DNA of 64,000 nt from Spirosoma validum (GTDB lineage Bacteria; Bacteroidota; Bacteroidia; Cytophagales; Spirosomataceae). A program made the translations under genes and the position numbers. This document shows, one piece after another, positions 9,386-18,712 of this stretch. The notes below the pieces were generated by a model, which saw only the letters and a list, made by a program, of their open reading frames with translations, was not told the origin of the DNA and made no database searches. Position 1 is the first letter of the stretch, and each line of letters starts with the position of its first letter. The stretch is taken from the NCBI RefSeq assembly GCF_014699035.1, contig NZ_JACXAA010000001.1:682001-746000 (forward strand), given 5' to 3'.

Positions 9386-11092
9386 ATGAAAAACTATATT
9401 AATCTATTATTCAGTCTACTTTTTTTGCCTGCCATACTATTTGGGCAGGCAAAAAAAGCAGTCAAGCCCGATTCTCGTCTGGAAAAATTAAAGCAGGAGG
9501 CCGTTGCCGCCGTGGAAGCCAATACGGTTATGGCCCAACAGATCAACGACATGCTGTTCAGTTTTTCGGAATTGGGTTTTCAGGAAGAAGAATCATTTAA
9601 ATACCTAACGACCCTTTTGGAGAAAGAAGGGTTCAACGTGCAAAAGGGCGTAGCGGGTATTCCGACGGCCTGGATCGCTACCTGGGGATCAGGTAAGCCT
9701 TTGATTGCCATTGGCTCCGATATCGACTGTATTCCGAAAGCCAGCCAGAAACCGGGTGTAGCTTATAAAGATCCCATTGTAGAAGGTGCTCCCGGCCACG
9801 GGGAGGGTCACAACTCCGGTCAGGCACTTAACATCGTAGCTGTATTAGCGGTAAAGAAATTGATGGAGCGCGAGAAAATCCCGGGTACGCTAATGCTCTG
9901 GCCAGGCGTGGCCGAAGAACTCGTTGGTACGAAAGCATTCTACGTTCGTGACGGTTATTTCAAAAATGTCGACGCCTGTATCTTTACCCACGTCGGCAAC
10001 AACCTGGCTGTCTCCTGGGGCGATAACGGTAACAATGGGCTTGTTTCCGTAAAATTCAACTTTGAAGGACAGGCCGCGCACGCAGCGGGTGCTCCCTGGC
10101 GGGGACGTAGTGCGCTCGATGCTGTCGAATTGATGAACATTGGCTGGAACTTCCGTCGTGAGCATCTTGAACTTACGCAACGTTCGCATTACGTCATATC
10201 GGACGGGGGTGATCAACCGAACGTAGTCCCTTCGAAAGCAGCCGTCTGGTATTACTTCCGAGAGAGGACGTATCCGAAAATCAAAAAGCTTTTTGAGACG
10301 GGCGTGAAAATTGCGGAGGGAGCGGCATTGATGACCGATACAAAATTCACCTATGAAATTCTGGGATCGGCCTGGCCAGTCCATACGAACAAGGTGATGG
10401 CGGCTGCTGCGTATGACAATATCAAAAAGGTTGGCTTACCAACCTGGTCGGAAGAAGATCAGTTGCTGGCCAGAGCCTCGCAGATTGAATTGCAAGCGCC
10501 TAAAGTTGAAGGCTTAGCGGTGAAGCTGGATTCGATGGGAATGCCTACCTCATCGGCGCCGGTCGTGATGATGGGAGGCCAGGCTATGACGCCCATGGGC
10601 GGTGGTTCCGACGACATTGCGGATATTTCGTGGTCGTTGCCAACCATTGTGCTACGTTACCCCAGCAACATTCCTGGTTTGCCGGGTCACCATTGGGCCA
10701 ATGCCATTTCAATGGCCACACCTATTGCGCACAAAGGCGTTGTATATGGGGCTAAAGCTGAAGCGATGACGTTACTGGACTTACTGCTGAAACCAGAACT
10801 CATCAAAGATGCCTGGGCATATTACAAGGACGAACAAACGAAAGACATCAAGTACGAACCGCTGATTTCGCCAAAAGAGCAGCCTGCCATTTATCTAAAC
10901 AAGAAGATCATGGCCGAGTTTAAGCCGAAGCTAGAGAAATTCTACTACGATCCGGCGAAATACAAAAACTACTTAGAGCAGTTAGGTATCAAATACCCAA
11001 CCGTGCGTGATGATCAACGGGAGGCAGTGAAGAAGCAACTTGACAAAGAGAAATCTACAGCTGCGAAGGTTTCTTCTTCTCGGTCAGAATAG
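9386..11092 (+). CDS. Secreted M20-family amidohydrolase (AbgB-like)
   Basis: A 568-residue metallopeptidase-fold hydrolase. The ATG at 9386 gives a clean signal peptide (MKNYINLLFSLLF...LFG); an in-frame TTG at 9374 adds four residues and is less likely. The M20 zinc site is visible: GSDIDC near residue 111, GHGEGHNSG near 137, the catalytic pair EE in GVAEELVGT near 175, and a late histidine in GLPGHHWAN. The dimerisation-domain segment GQAAHAAGAPWRGRSALDAV resembles AbgB, which splits p-aminobenzoyl-glutamate. Family members remove N-acyl groups from amino acids or peptides. The periplasmic location suggests salvage of an external substrate. It is a single gene, closed by a long hairpin. 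Confidence 0.9.
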   Translation: MKNYINLLFSLLFLPAILFGQAKKAVKPDSRLEKLKQEAVAAVEANTVMAQQINDMLFSFSELGFQEEESFKYLTTLLEKEGFNVQKGVAGIPTAWIATWGSGKPLIAIGSDIDCIPKASQKPGVAYKDPIVEGAPGHGEGHNSGQALNIVAVLAVKKLMEREKIPGTLMLWPGVAEELVGTKAFYVRDGYFKNVDACIFTHVGNNLAVSWGDNGNNGLVSVKFNFEGQAAHAAGAPWRGRSALDAVELMNIGWNFRREHLELTQRSHYVISDGGDQPNVVPSKAAVWYYFRERTYPKIKKLFETGVKIAEGAALMTDTKFTYEILGSAWPVHTNKVMAAAAYDNIKKVGLPTWSEEDQLLARASQIELQAPKVEGLAVKLDSMGMPTSSAPVVMMGGQAMTPMGGGSDDIADISWSLPTIVLRYPSNIPGLPGHHWANAISMATPIAHKGVVYGAKAEAMTLLDLLLKPELIKDAWAYYKDEQTKDIKYEPLISPKEQPAIYLNKKIMAEFKPKLEKFYYDPAKYKNYLEQLGIKYPTVRDDQREAVKKQLDKEKSTAAKVSSSRSE

Positions 11093-11100
11093 TGTGTAGA

Positions 11101-11176
11101 GAAATGCATTAGGGGTAGCAGAGGTGGTGTCAGGTTTTCGAACCTGACACCACCTCTGCTACCCCTAATGCATTTC
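11101..11176. repeat. Long perfect hairpin (36-bp arms, TTCG loop)
   Basis: Positions 11101-11136 are the exact reverse complement of 11141-11176, with a four-base TTCG loop. The element fills nearly the whole gap between the convergent amidohydrolase and EEP genes and will act as a terminator in both directions. It is far longer than an ordinary intrinsic terminator and looks like a dispersed palindromic element. Confidence 0.9.
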
Positions 11177-11186
11177 CTTATATCGA

Positions 11187-12029
11187 TTATTTCATGATTA
11201 CCTTCACCATCACCGGCTGATGATCAGAAGGGTATTTCTGTTCTTTAGCATCCGTCAGAACGCCGTATTTCAACACATCGAACTGCTTGCTGACGAAGAT
11301 GTAGTCGATACGTTTGTCCATCGGCGCGTCAAATTTAAAACTGTTGAAGGTACCTTCAGGGCCGTAGGGTGGTGTCGCCGTTACGTTATGCGCGTCGCTT
11401 AGCAGGGTTTGAATAGCCTGAATCTGTTCGGTTTCTGGAGTTGAGTTGAAATCGCCGACGAGGATAACCGGATCGTTCTTCGCAATTTCTTTGATTTTCG
11501 CCACCATTAATTTACCCGATTGCCGACGAGCTTCTACACCCTGGTGGTCGAAGTGAACGCTGAAAAAGTAAAAGTCTTTTTTCGTTTTCAGATCGTTAAA
11601 TTTCCCCCACGAACAGATGCGGTTACAGCAGGTCGCGTCCCAACCTTTACCAGGTTTATCAGGCGTTTCGCTTAACCAGAAATTACCTGATTGAAGTACT
11701 TTAAACCGATCTTTTTTGTAAAAAATTGCTGAGTGTTCGCCCGCTTCTTTCCCGTCGTCGCGGCCGACACCGATGAAGGTAAAATCCTTTAATTCAGCTA
11801 CGTCATTTAATTGTTCGCGCAGGGCTTCCTGGGTTCCGAAGATATCGAATTCGTGAAACCGAACCAGCGCTTTTACATTCTCTTTCCGATTCTCCCAGGC
11901 GTTAGGGCCGTCGTTTTTGTTTTTATAGCGAAGGTTATACGTAGCGACCGTAATAGGTTCGTTTTTTTGAGCAAATACATACTGAGTCAACAACATACTG
12001 CCCAGTAAAAGAAGAATGGATACGCGCAT
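11187..12029 (-). CDS. Secreted endonuclease/exonuclease/phosphatase-family hydrolase
   Basis: A 280-residue protein with a signal peptide (MRVSILLLLGSMLLTQYVFA) followed by one EEP domain. Motifs in order are the ATYNLRY strand, FGTQEAL with the metal-binding Glu, HFDHQGVEARRQS, LVGDFNSTPET and the final SDHQPV (catalytic D269-H270). These residues match Mg-dependent phosphodiesterases and phosphatases such as DNase I and inositol phosphatases. It follows susD on the same strand across an 88-base spacer that holds an imperfect hairpin. Its place at the end of a SusCD locus suggests that it cuts a phosphate ester or diester of the imported substrate; this is inference. Confidence 0.88.
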   Translation of the reverse strand: MRVSILLLLGSMLLTQYVFAQKNEPITVATYNLRYKNKNDGPNAWENRKENVKALVRFHEFDIFGTQEALREQLNDVAELKDFTFIGVGRDDGKEAGEHSAIFYKKDRFKVLQSGNFWLSETPDKPGKGWDATCCNRICSWGKFNDLKTKKDFYFFSVHFDHQGVEARRQSGKLMVAKIKEIAKNDPVILVGDFNSTPETEQIQAIQTLLSDAHNVTATPPYGPEGTFNSFKFDAPMDKRIDYIFVSKQFDVLKYGVLTDAKEQKYPSDHQPVMVKVIMK

Positions 12030-12047
12030 GTCAATGGAGTTAAAAAG

Positions 12048-12110
12048 TTAGTGTTTGCGGTTTAGTAGCCGAGATTTGGCAGTAGCCTCGACTAGTAAAC
12101 CACAAACTAA
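12048..12110. repeat. Imperfect hairpin in the susD-EEP spacer
   Basis: 12048-12073 pairs with 12087-12110 with a few mismatches and one two-base bulge; the loop is 13 bases. It fills most of the spacer between two minus-strand genes and stops 18 bases before the EEP start. It may attenuate read-through from susD. Confidence 0.6.
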
Positions 12111-12117
12111 TTCATTT

Positions 12118-13905
12118 CTACCAACCCGGATTCTGGCCAATTTTTGGATTCAGAAGCCGATCATTCTCCGGAATTGGGTAGAGATAGAATTTTTCATCCC
12201 ACTTCCTCGGAATGTTACTTAGCCAGGTCAATTCGCCGGACGTATCATTTTTCAATCGCTGGGGATTAGCAACACCGTTTACCGTTTCCGCTACGTTGAT
12301 ATACGTAACACCTGCCAGTTGCGTAGCTGGTTTCACTTTGTAGAAAACGACATCGTTCTTCCCATCTTCATTCAGATCAAGTGGCTTGTCTAAAGCCGGT
12401 ACGTAAAAACCATTCCATACCTGCTCCATCAGCGGTCCGCGATTCCAGCGAATAATATCGGGGAAACGAAAACCTTCCAGCGCTAGCTCGATACCCCGCT
12501 CCCGACGAACTTCCAGCAGAACCGGGTCTGAAATATCGGGGAAGTAATTCGCTTTCAGATACGCGTCCGCTACGGCTGGCTTAACCGATAATCCCCCCGT
12601 AATCCCAGCCCGTTTCCGCAACGCACCCACGGTTTTAGCCCAATCGTCATTCGTGAGCGTACCGAGTTCCGTCTTCGCTTCGGCGTAGTTCAGTAGGATT
12701 TCAGCGTATCGCATGGTCGAAATCGAGTTGATGTTACGTGTACCACCGTCATAATACGTATCGTCCAGCGACCATTTGATGGGCATATAGCCCGTATAGG
12801 TATAGGAAAAAACCGGCGGTGCAGGTTCGGTCGCGCCCGCATTTGTACGGGTATAGTTACCCAGACGAATGGTCTGTTGCAGGCGTTTGTCTCGGTTCTT
12901 CACCTCATCCATAAACGTCATGGTCTGGTAACCGGCTTTATCCGTGAAGGGCGTTCCGTCGATGTTCAGGTACGTATTGACGAAGGTTCTGATCAGACTT
13001 ACCCGCGCGCCATAAGTAGCACTGGTCCACCACCAGTTGGCATCATTATAAACACTCAACGTAGCGTCCGAGACCGCCGACAGCATGATTTCATTCGTTA
13101 CGGGAGTTGTGTTGATGAATAACTGCCGATACGATTTGTCGGTGCCACCCGTTTCGTTCAGGCTAAACCCGCCTTCTTTCATGACCTTATCCGCTGCATT
13201 GACCGCTTCGGTCAGCCACTTATCGGCGGTGCTGCCCAGGTTATAACTTTTCCGGTATTTGCGAAACGTGCCTTCAAACAGGCAAACTCTCGATTTAAAC
13301 CCGTAGGCTACGTATTTCGTGATCAAACTACGCGTATTATCACTGGTGGTTCGGATGTTCTGGGTAGCATAATCCAGATCGGCCAATACCGAATCCATCA
13401 CCATCGCCCGTGGATCGCGACCATTATACAACGTCGGATCATCAATAGCCTGGGGCGTATTAATCCAGGGAACATCGCCGAACCGCTTCACTTTGTCGAA
13501 ATAGAACCACGCTCTGAAAAAACGGGCCAGCCCGGTATAGTGCCGACGAGTTTCTGCTGGAATAGCAGGGTTCGTATTGTTGGCAATGAAATAGTTGATA
13601 TTCCGGAGCGGTCGCCAGTCCCATCCAGTACTTTGACGAGGTCCGTAAGCGCCGTCCCGCAAAAAGTCAGGCACTTGGGTCCGGGCCGCAAAATCGGCCA
13701 TTTCATCGCTTCGGATAATGTCGTTACCACTCGGCAAAACGCCCGTGTTCGTTCCTTCGTAGAACGAGTTGACGTATAATTCCAAACCACCGGTACTGCC
13801 AAATACGGCATCCTTCGAGGCTGTCGATTGGGGAACCTGCTCTAATTCATTACACCCAACGGCCAATAGGGTGATCAGGAGAAGCCAGCTATATCGTATA
13901 TTCAT
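12118..13905 (-). CDS. SusD/RagB family nutrient-binding outer-membrane lipoprotein
   Basis: A 595-residue lipoprotein with lipobox LLAVGC (C18), followed by the SusD fold: N-terminal TPR-like helices (GLARFFRAWFYFDKVKRFGDVPW) and the C-terminal RagB/SusD domain with LRKRAGITGG and ERGIELALEGFRFPDIIRW. SusD proteins sit as a lid on the SusC barrel and bind the substrate at the cell surface. The start codon lies 12 bases after the susC stop, so both are translated from one message. The substrate is unknown: no glycoside hydrolase is in the locus. Confidence 0.95.
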   Translation of the reverse strand: MNIRYSWLLLITLLAVGCNELEQVPQSTASKDAVFGSTGGLELYVNSFYEGTNTGVLPSGNDIIRSDEMADFAARTQVPDFLRDGAYGPRQSTGWDWRPLRNINYFIANNTNPAIPAETRRHYTGLARFFRAWFYFDKVKRFGDVPWINTPQAIDDPTLYNGRDPRAMVMDSVLADLDYATQNIRTTSDNTRSLITKYVAYGFKSRVCLFEGTFRKYRKSYNLGSTADKWLTEAVNAADKVMKEGGFSLNETGGTDKSYRQLFINTTPVTNEIMLSAVSDATLSVYNDANWWWTSATYGARVSLIRTFVNTYLNIDGTPFTDKAGYQTMTFMDEVKNRDKRLQQTIRLGNYTRTNAGATEPAPPVFSYTYTGYMPIKWSLDDTYYDGGTRNINSISTMRYAEILLNYAEAKTELGTLTNDDWAKTVGALRKRAGITGGLSVKPAVADAYLKANYFPDISDPVLLEVRRERGIELALEGFRFPDIIRWNRGPLMEQVWNGFYVPALDKPLDLNEDGKNDVVFYKVKPATQLAGVTYINVAETVNGVANPQRLKNDTSGELTWLSNIPRKWDEKFYLYPIPENDRLLNPKIGQNPGW

Positions 13906-13917
13906 GATTGTCTTAGA

Positions 13918-16900
13918 TTAAAACGTAGCGGATATTCCCATCGTGAAGCTCTTCAGAATCGGATAGTTATTCCCGTTTCCACTGTTATTATTGTTTGGAT
14001 CACTGCCGCTCGGTGGATTCAGAACAACGTCGGACCGACCGATATTTTCGATGTCCAGATCACGAGTGATTTTGTAGAGCGGTGACCAGGACAAGAGGTT
14101 TTCGCCCGATATGAACACGCGGGCGCTGTTCATGCCTACTTTCTGAATCAATGTCTGGGGTAAATTGTAGCCCAGTTGAATGTTTTTCATGCGCAGGTAG
14201 GCCGCATTCTGAAGGTATTTTGTCTGTGCCTGCGCTAACTCACCCGCACTGTTCTGCGCTACGTAGCCACGATAACGGGGTAGATAAGCGTCCGGATTCG
14301 TAGGCGACCAGATGTTGTCTAATTGCCAGGTAGGCAGTTTGTTGTAAGGACGATTGTACTGCCCCCAGAAAATACCCGCTTCCGTACCCGGCCACCAATC
14401 CTGTTGGCCCACGCCCTGGAAGAAAGCCGAGAAGAAGAAATTATTCCAGTCAGCGCCCAGCATGATTCCGTAGGTATAACGTGGCGTAGAGTTGCCAATA
14501 ACCCGCCGGTCGCCGGGGCTACTCACTGTGTTATCGCCGTTGTTAATGACGCCATCGCCATTAAGATCCCGGAACTTAATATCACCTGGTAGCCACTGAC
14601 CTGTGTTAGAGGCTTTAAACAAACTTTGTTTGGGTGACGTCTTCACGTCTTCATCCGACGTAAAATAACCCGCCGTTTCATACCCCCAGATTTCACCCAT
14701 TTTCTGACCAGCGTAATAGTCCGTCAAGCGCTGATTCGGGTTATTGAACTTGTCGATAGTAGCCTGATAATCAGCCATCGTTAGCCGAACTTCGTAATTA
14801 AACGGCTTGCTGGCAACGGAGAATTTATCCCGCCAGGTCAGCACGGCTTCCCAGCCTTTCGTGGTCAAATCAGCGTAGTTGCCTTTCGGTACGTCGGTTC
14901 CGAAAACGGCGGGCAACGTCATCCCGACGGTGAACATACCCGTTGTTTTCCGAATGTAGGCATCACCCGTGAACGTCAGGCGGTTATTCAGCATACCCAG
15001 GTCAACACCCAGATCAGACGTAGTGGAGGTTTCCCAGGTCAACCCATCCGGAATAACGGTAGGTTGGCCGGTCCGTTGTGGCTTCACACCATTCAGCACC
15101 CGACCCGATTGTGAAATACTGAACTGTTCCTGGAAAGCATACGAACCAATGCTACCGTTCCCCAATGATCCATACGACGCTCTGATTTTCAAGTCCGTAA
15201 TGGCCTTTGGCGATACTTTCCAGAACGGCTCATTCGATACGCGCCAGCCGCCCGATACGGACGGAAAGAATGCGTAGCGTTGATCCGTTGGGAATTTCGA
15301 TGAGCCATCGTAACGCCCATTCAGTTCAAGCAGATAACGGTCTTTAAAGGAATAGTTCAGTCGATAAAACCCGCCCAGAATGGCCCAGGTTTCCATCCCG
15401 CCACTGGTGTTGATCGATTGGCCTAACGCCAGACTAAGATCCTGCGCGTTTTCATAAATCAGCCCGTTTCTGACGACTTCAAGCCGCCGAAAATTCGACT
15501 GTTCGTAGTTATACCCAGCCAGCACTTTAACGTAGTGATTCGGACTGAACCGGGGTTCGTATTCAGCATACAAGTTTGTAGCGGTGTAGAGCGTTTCCCG
15601 GTAGATGTTCTGAAGGTCGTTGTAGTTCGTACCAACGTACTCAATAACCCCCGGTTTGCGGCTATAAGGAACCGGTACGCGCGTCCGGTACTCGTTGTTA
15701 TCGGTATTCTGAAACGTGAAGTTCCCGTTTATCCGAAATTTGTCGTCAAAGAACTTCGTCGCAAAATCAACGGTATTCCGGAATACCCGCCGATCCATGT
15801 TGATGCCATTCTTACCGTACCAGAAATCACCAACCGTATAAGCCGCCGAATAACTCAACGTACCATCGGGGTTAAACATCGGCGCCACCGTATGCCCTTC
15901 ATCCGAAATATTCCGCCAGATGCTGCCACCTTCACCCACGTTGAGCGGATTGTGGTATTTCATCGACGAGAAATCGGCGTTGTTCGTAATCTTCAGCCAT
16001 GAATACAGTTGGATCGAACCTTTAGCCCGTAAGCTCAAAAGTTTGTAATCGTCTGAGTTGTATTTAAAAATGCCGTCCTGCGTATAGTAGCGCCCCGTTA
16101 CGTAGAAATCGGCTTTTCCGCTGCTGCCCGAAAACGATAGGTTGTGCTCCGTAGCACTCGTGTTCTTTTTGTAGAGTTCACCATACCAGTCTGTGTTTTC
16201 GTAATATACATACTCGCCTGTAGTCGGGTCCACAACCGTTTTGGGCAGGCTGGGGTCGTTGTTACGTCGTTCAAGCTCCGTTAAATAAGCGGGGGAGAAA
16301 CGTACCGTCTTGTTAATATTCTGGGGCGTTTGCGCGTAATCGTTCCAAGCACTCCAGCCTTCGTTAAAATTTTTGGCAAATACATACCCATTCGTTACGT
16401 AGTCGGGAACCGTAGTCGGTGTTTTGATGGACCGGTTCACCGAATACGTAATGCTGGTACGGTCTTTCGTTGGGCTTTTTGTGGTAATCAGCACCACGCC
16501 AAAAGCACCGCGAGCCCCATAAATAGCTGCCGAAGCCGCATCTTTCAGCACAGACACCGTGGCCACGTCGTTCGGATTCAGACGGCTCGGGTCGCCCTCT
16601 ACGCCATCAATCAGCACCAGCGCGCTCCCACCCTGTCCGATGGACGTAGTGCCCCGAATGTTATACGAAGGTGACTGAGTGGGTTTACCATCCCCCATCG
16701 TTAAATTAAGGTTAGGGATTGTGCCCTGAAGGCCCTGCGTCAGGTTGGGTAATGAACGGTTTTCGATCACTTCGCTGGTTACCTGATCAACGGCTCCGGT
16801 CAGGTTCACTTTCTTCTGCGTACCATACCCTACAACAACGACTTCTTCCAGCGATTTGGAATCCGTTTTGAGTGTTACGCTAATAATACTCTGATTACCC

Positions 16901-17520
16901 ACCTGAATTTCCTGCGACAGATAGCCAACAAACGAGAAAATCAACGTAGCGGACCCGTTCGGAACGGCAATTCGATATTGGCCTTTGGCATCCGTAGTGG
17001 CACCGCGTTGCGTCCCCTTGATCACCACGCTTACGCCGGGTAGCGCTTCGCCTTTTTCGTCGCTTATCGTACCCGTTACCGTCTGATCTGCGCTGGCTAC
17101 GGTTTGCTGAACCGCCAGTGGCTTAATCGACGGTAAGGAAAACGATGTGGCTTCCACTATTTTTTTACGGAGTAAAATGCGAGAGCCAACTACCTCATAC
17201 GAAATCCGAAGCGGTGTCAGCAAATCATCCAGCACTTTCGAGAGTTTTCCGTTCGATACGTTCACAGACATTTTCTGCTCCGCCCGGATGCTATTGGCGC
17301 TGTAGACGAACTTGACATCTGTCTGTTTTTCAAGCCGGTTCAGGATTTTCCATACTTCGGTGGATTCCATTTTCAGGGACACTTCCTTGTTCAGAATCTC
17401 CTGCGTATGGGCGTCGTGAGCTAATGTTAAGCCACAGAAAAACACGGAAAGCAGCAGTTGCAAAACCGGTAATTTCATAGCCGTGAACAGAAGCTTTTTC
17501 GAGAGTATACTTTCTGTCAT
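13918..17520 (-). CDS. SusC/RagA TonB-dependent outer-membrane transporter with STN domain
   Basis: A 1200-residue TonB-dependent importer. In order: signal peptide (a second start, M15, is possible), an STN domain at about 45-115 (KILNRLEKQTDVKFVYS), a carboxypeptidase-like regulatory domain at about 148-225 (GTISDEKGEALPGVSV), the SusC signature EEVVVVGYGTQKK, a plug domain with NIRGTTSIGQGGSALVLIDG, and a 22-strand barrel that ends in phenylalanine. The STN domain is what lets such receptors signal to a FecR anti-sigma, and the FecR and sigma genes lie directly upstream. It therefore probably imports a substrate and switches on its own locus. Confidence 0.96.
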   Translation of the reverse strand: MTESILSKKLLFTAMKLPVLQLLLSVFFCGLTLAHDAHTQEILNKEVSLKMESTEVWKILNRLEKQTDVKFVYSANSIRAEQKMSVNVSNGKLSKVLDDLLTPLRISYEVVGSRILLRKKIVEATSFSLPSIKPLAVQQTVASADQTVTGTISDEKGEALPGVSVVIKGTQRGATTDAKGQYRIAVPNGSATLIFSFVGYLSQEIQVGNQSIISVTLKTDSKSLEEVVVVGYGTQKKVNLTGAVDQVTSEVIENRSLPNLTQGLQGTIPNLNLTMGDGKPTQSPSYNIRGTTSIGQGGSALVLIDGVEGDPSRLNPNDVATVSVLKDAASAAIYGARGAFGVVLITTKSPTKDRTSITYSVNRSIKTPTTVPDYVTNGYVFAKNFNEGWSAWNDYAQTPQNINKTVRFSPAYLTELERRNNDPSLPKTVVDPTTGEYVYYENTDWYGELYKKNTSATEHNLSFSGSSGKADFYVTGRYYTQDGIFKYNSDDYKLLSLRAKGSIQLYSWLKITNNADFSSMKYHNPLNVGEGGSIWRNISDEGHTVAPMFNPDGTLSYSAAYTVGDFWYGKNGINMDRRVFRNTVDFATKFFDDKFRINGNFTFQNTDNNEYRTRVPVPYSRKPGVIEYVGTNYNDLQNIYRETLYTATNLYAEYEPRFSPNHYVKVLAGYNYEQSNFRRLEVVRNGLIYENAQDLSLALGQSINTSGGMETWAILGGFYRLNYSFKDRYLLELNGRYDGSSKFPTDQRYAFFPSVSGGWRVSNEPFWKVSPKAITDLKIRASYGSLGNGSIGSYAFQEQFSISQSGRVLNGVKPQRTGQPTVIPDGLTWETSTTSDLGVDLGMLNNRLTFTGDAYIRKTTGMFTVGMTLPAVFGTDVPKGNYADLTTKGWEAVLTWRDKFSVASKPFNYEVRLTMADYQATIDKFNNPNQRLTDYYAGQKMGEIWGYETAGYFTSDEDVKTSPKQSLFKASNTGQWLPGDIKFRDLNGDGVINNGDNTVSSPGDRRVIGNSTPRYTYGIMLGADWNNFFFSAFFQGVGQQDWWPGTEAGIFWGQYNRPYNKLPTWQLDNIWSPTNPDAYLPRYRGYVAQNSAGELAQAQTKYLQNAAYLRMKNIQLGYNLPQTLIQKVGMNSARVFISGENLLSWSPLYKITRDLDIENIGRSDVVLNPPSGSDPNNNNSGNGNNYPILKSFTMGISATF

Positions 17521-17603
17521 ATTTGTAAAAGATTAGGTAAAAATTTGAATAAAATAGGCCTTGTGGCTCTGTTGATCATGTTTTTGTCTTTAGTATGTCA
17601 TCG

Positions 17604-17611
17604 CAAAAGTA
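17604..17611 (-). promoter_or_regulatory. Candidate -7 box for susC
   Basis: The minus strand reads TACTTTTG, an exact TAnnTTTG box, in the 150-base gap between fecR and susC, 83 bases before the susC start. No TTG -33 element is at the usual distance. It suggests that susCD has a promoter of its own in addition to read-through from the sigma/FecR genes. Confidence 0.4.
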
Positions 17612-17670
17612 GGCTTGTCCACATTACCGCTACGTTAACTCTGAGGGCGGTATGTTAAGGTTTTACCTCG

Positions 17671-18690
17671 TTAATCCGGGCAGCCTTCTCCATGGATAAA
17701 GAGCGTAGTGCCCCGTCGTTCATACGTAGCATTTACCGATTTACAGACTAGATCCAGCTGAACGTAAAGGGGTAAATCTGTCAAATCCCCGGTGAAAACG
17801 CAGTGGCTCAGTACCTGATTCTCGATCAGAAAGTCAATTCCGTAGGCCTTATTGAGTACGTTAAATACGTTAGTAAGAGGAGTTTTATCGAAGACAAAAG
17901 CCGACCGGGCTTCTGGCGGCTGAATCATTCGAGGAGCTTCAACAAGAGCCGGCGTTAACTTCTGGGAAGCTTTATCGAACGTAATCTTTTGATTAGGAAT
18001 CAGAATGACGCCGTTTCGACTGTTGGCCGACTTCTCCGAGTTTTCATAGACCGATACCCGACCCCGCGTTACCAACACTTCAATCGCCTTATCCTCTTCG
18101 TAAGATTTTACGGTAAAGCTGGTTCCCAGCACTTGCGTCACTAAATTACCCGTATGGACAATGAAAGGCCGGGTGGCATCTTTCTTTACGTCGAAAAGAG
18201 CTTCTCCCTGTAAATAAACCTGGCGGGTCTTAGCGCCAAAGTGCGCCGGATAGCTAATACTACTTCTTGCGTTGAGCATCACCAGGCTCCCGTCCTTAAG
18301 CCTGATTTCCTGTGGTTTATTTGTGGTGTTTCTTATGTTGATTGTGTTGTCTACATCCGATTTTTCAGTAGCAGAAACCTGTGTTATTTGGTTAGGTTCT
18401 GGTTGCTTCCAGAAGAAGCCAGCCACCGTTATACAAACGACAATCGATGCCGCTACTACGCTTATGCTACTCCATCTATACCGTACAAAAAAAGGCTGTT
18501 GACGTAGTGTATCGTTATGAATGCGTTTCCAGATTCGTTTTTCAACGACCTGCTTATCGTCGGTATTAAGCTGCAACTTACTTTCTTCCAGTCTGGCTTC
18601 TGCCCACCTGTGCATTAGTTTTTCTTCTTCCGGACTGGCTTCTCCCGCAAGGTATTTCTGCACCAATTTGTCGAAATCATACTGGTTCAT
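17671..18690 (-). CDS. FecR-family anti-sigma/sigma-regulator protein
   Basis: A 339-residue single-pass inner-membrane protein. The cytoplasmic N-terminus (1-73) has the helical FecR_N style with YLAGEASPEEEKLMHRW; the membrane helix spans about 74-94. The periplasmic part holds the FecR domain (IRLKDGSLVMLNARSSISYP, QVYLQGEALFDVKKD) and a C-terminal DUF4974/STN-like domain (LTNVFNVLNKAYGIDFLIE). It passes the signal from the STN domain of SusC to the sigma factor. It begins 22 bases after the sigma stop. Confidence 0.95.
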   Translation of the reverse strand: MNQYDFDKLVQKYLAGEASPEEEKLMHRWAEARLEESKLQLNTDDKQVVEKRIWKRIHNDTLRQQPFFVRYRWSSISVVAASIVVCITVAGFFWKQPEPNQITQVSATEKSDVDNTINIRNTTNKPQEIRLKDGSLVMLNARSSISYPAHFGAKTRQVYLQGEALFDVKKDATRPFIVHTGNLVTQVLGTSFTVKSYEEDKAIEVLVTRGRVSVYENSEKSANSRNGVILIPNQKITFDKASQKLTPALVEAPRMIQPPEARSAFVFDKTPLTNVFNVLNKAYGIDFLIENQVLSHCVFTGDLTDLPLYVQLDLVCKSVNATYERRGTTLFIHGEGCPD

Positions 18691-18712
18691 GTAGACGTGC
18701 GTTTACTCTGGA

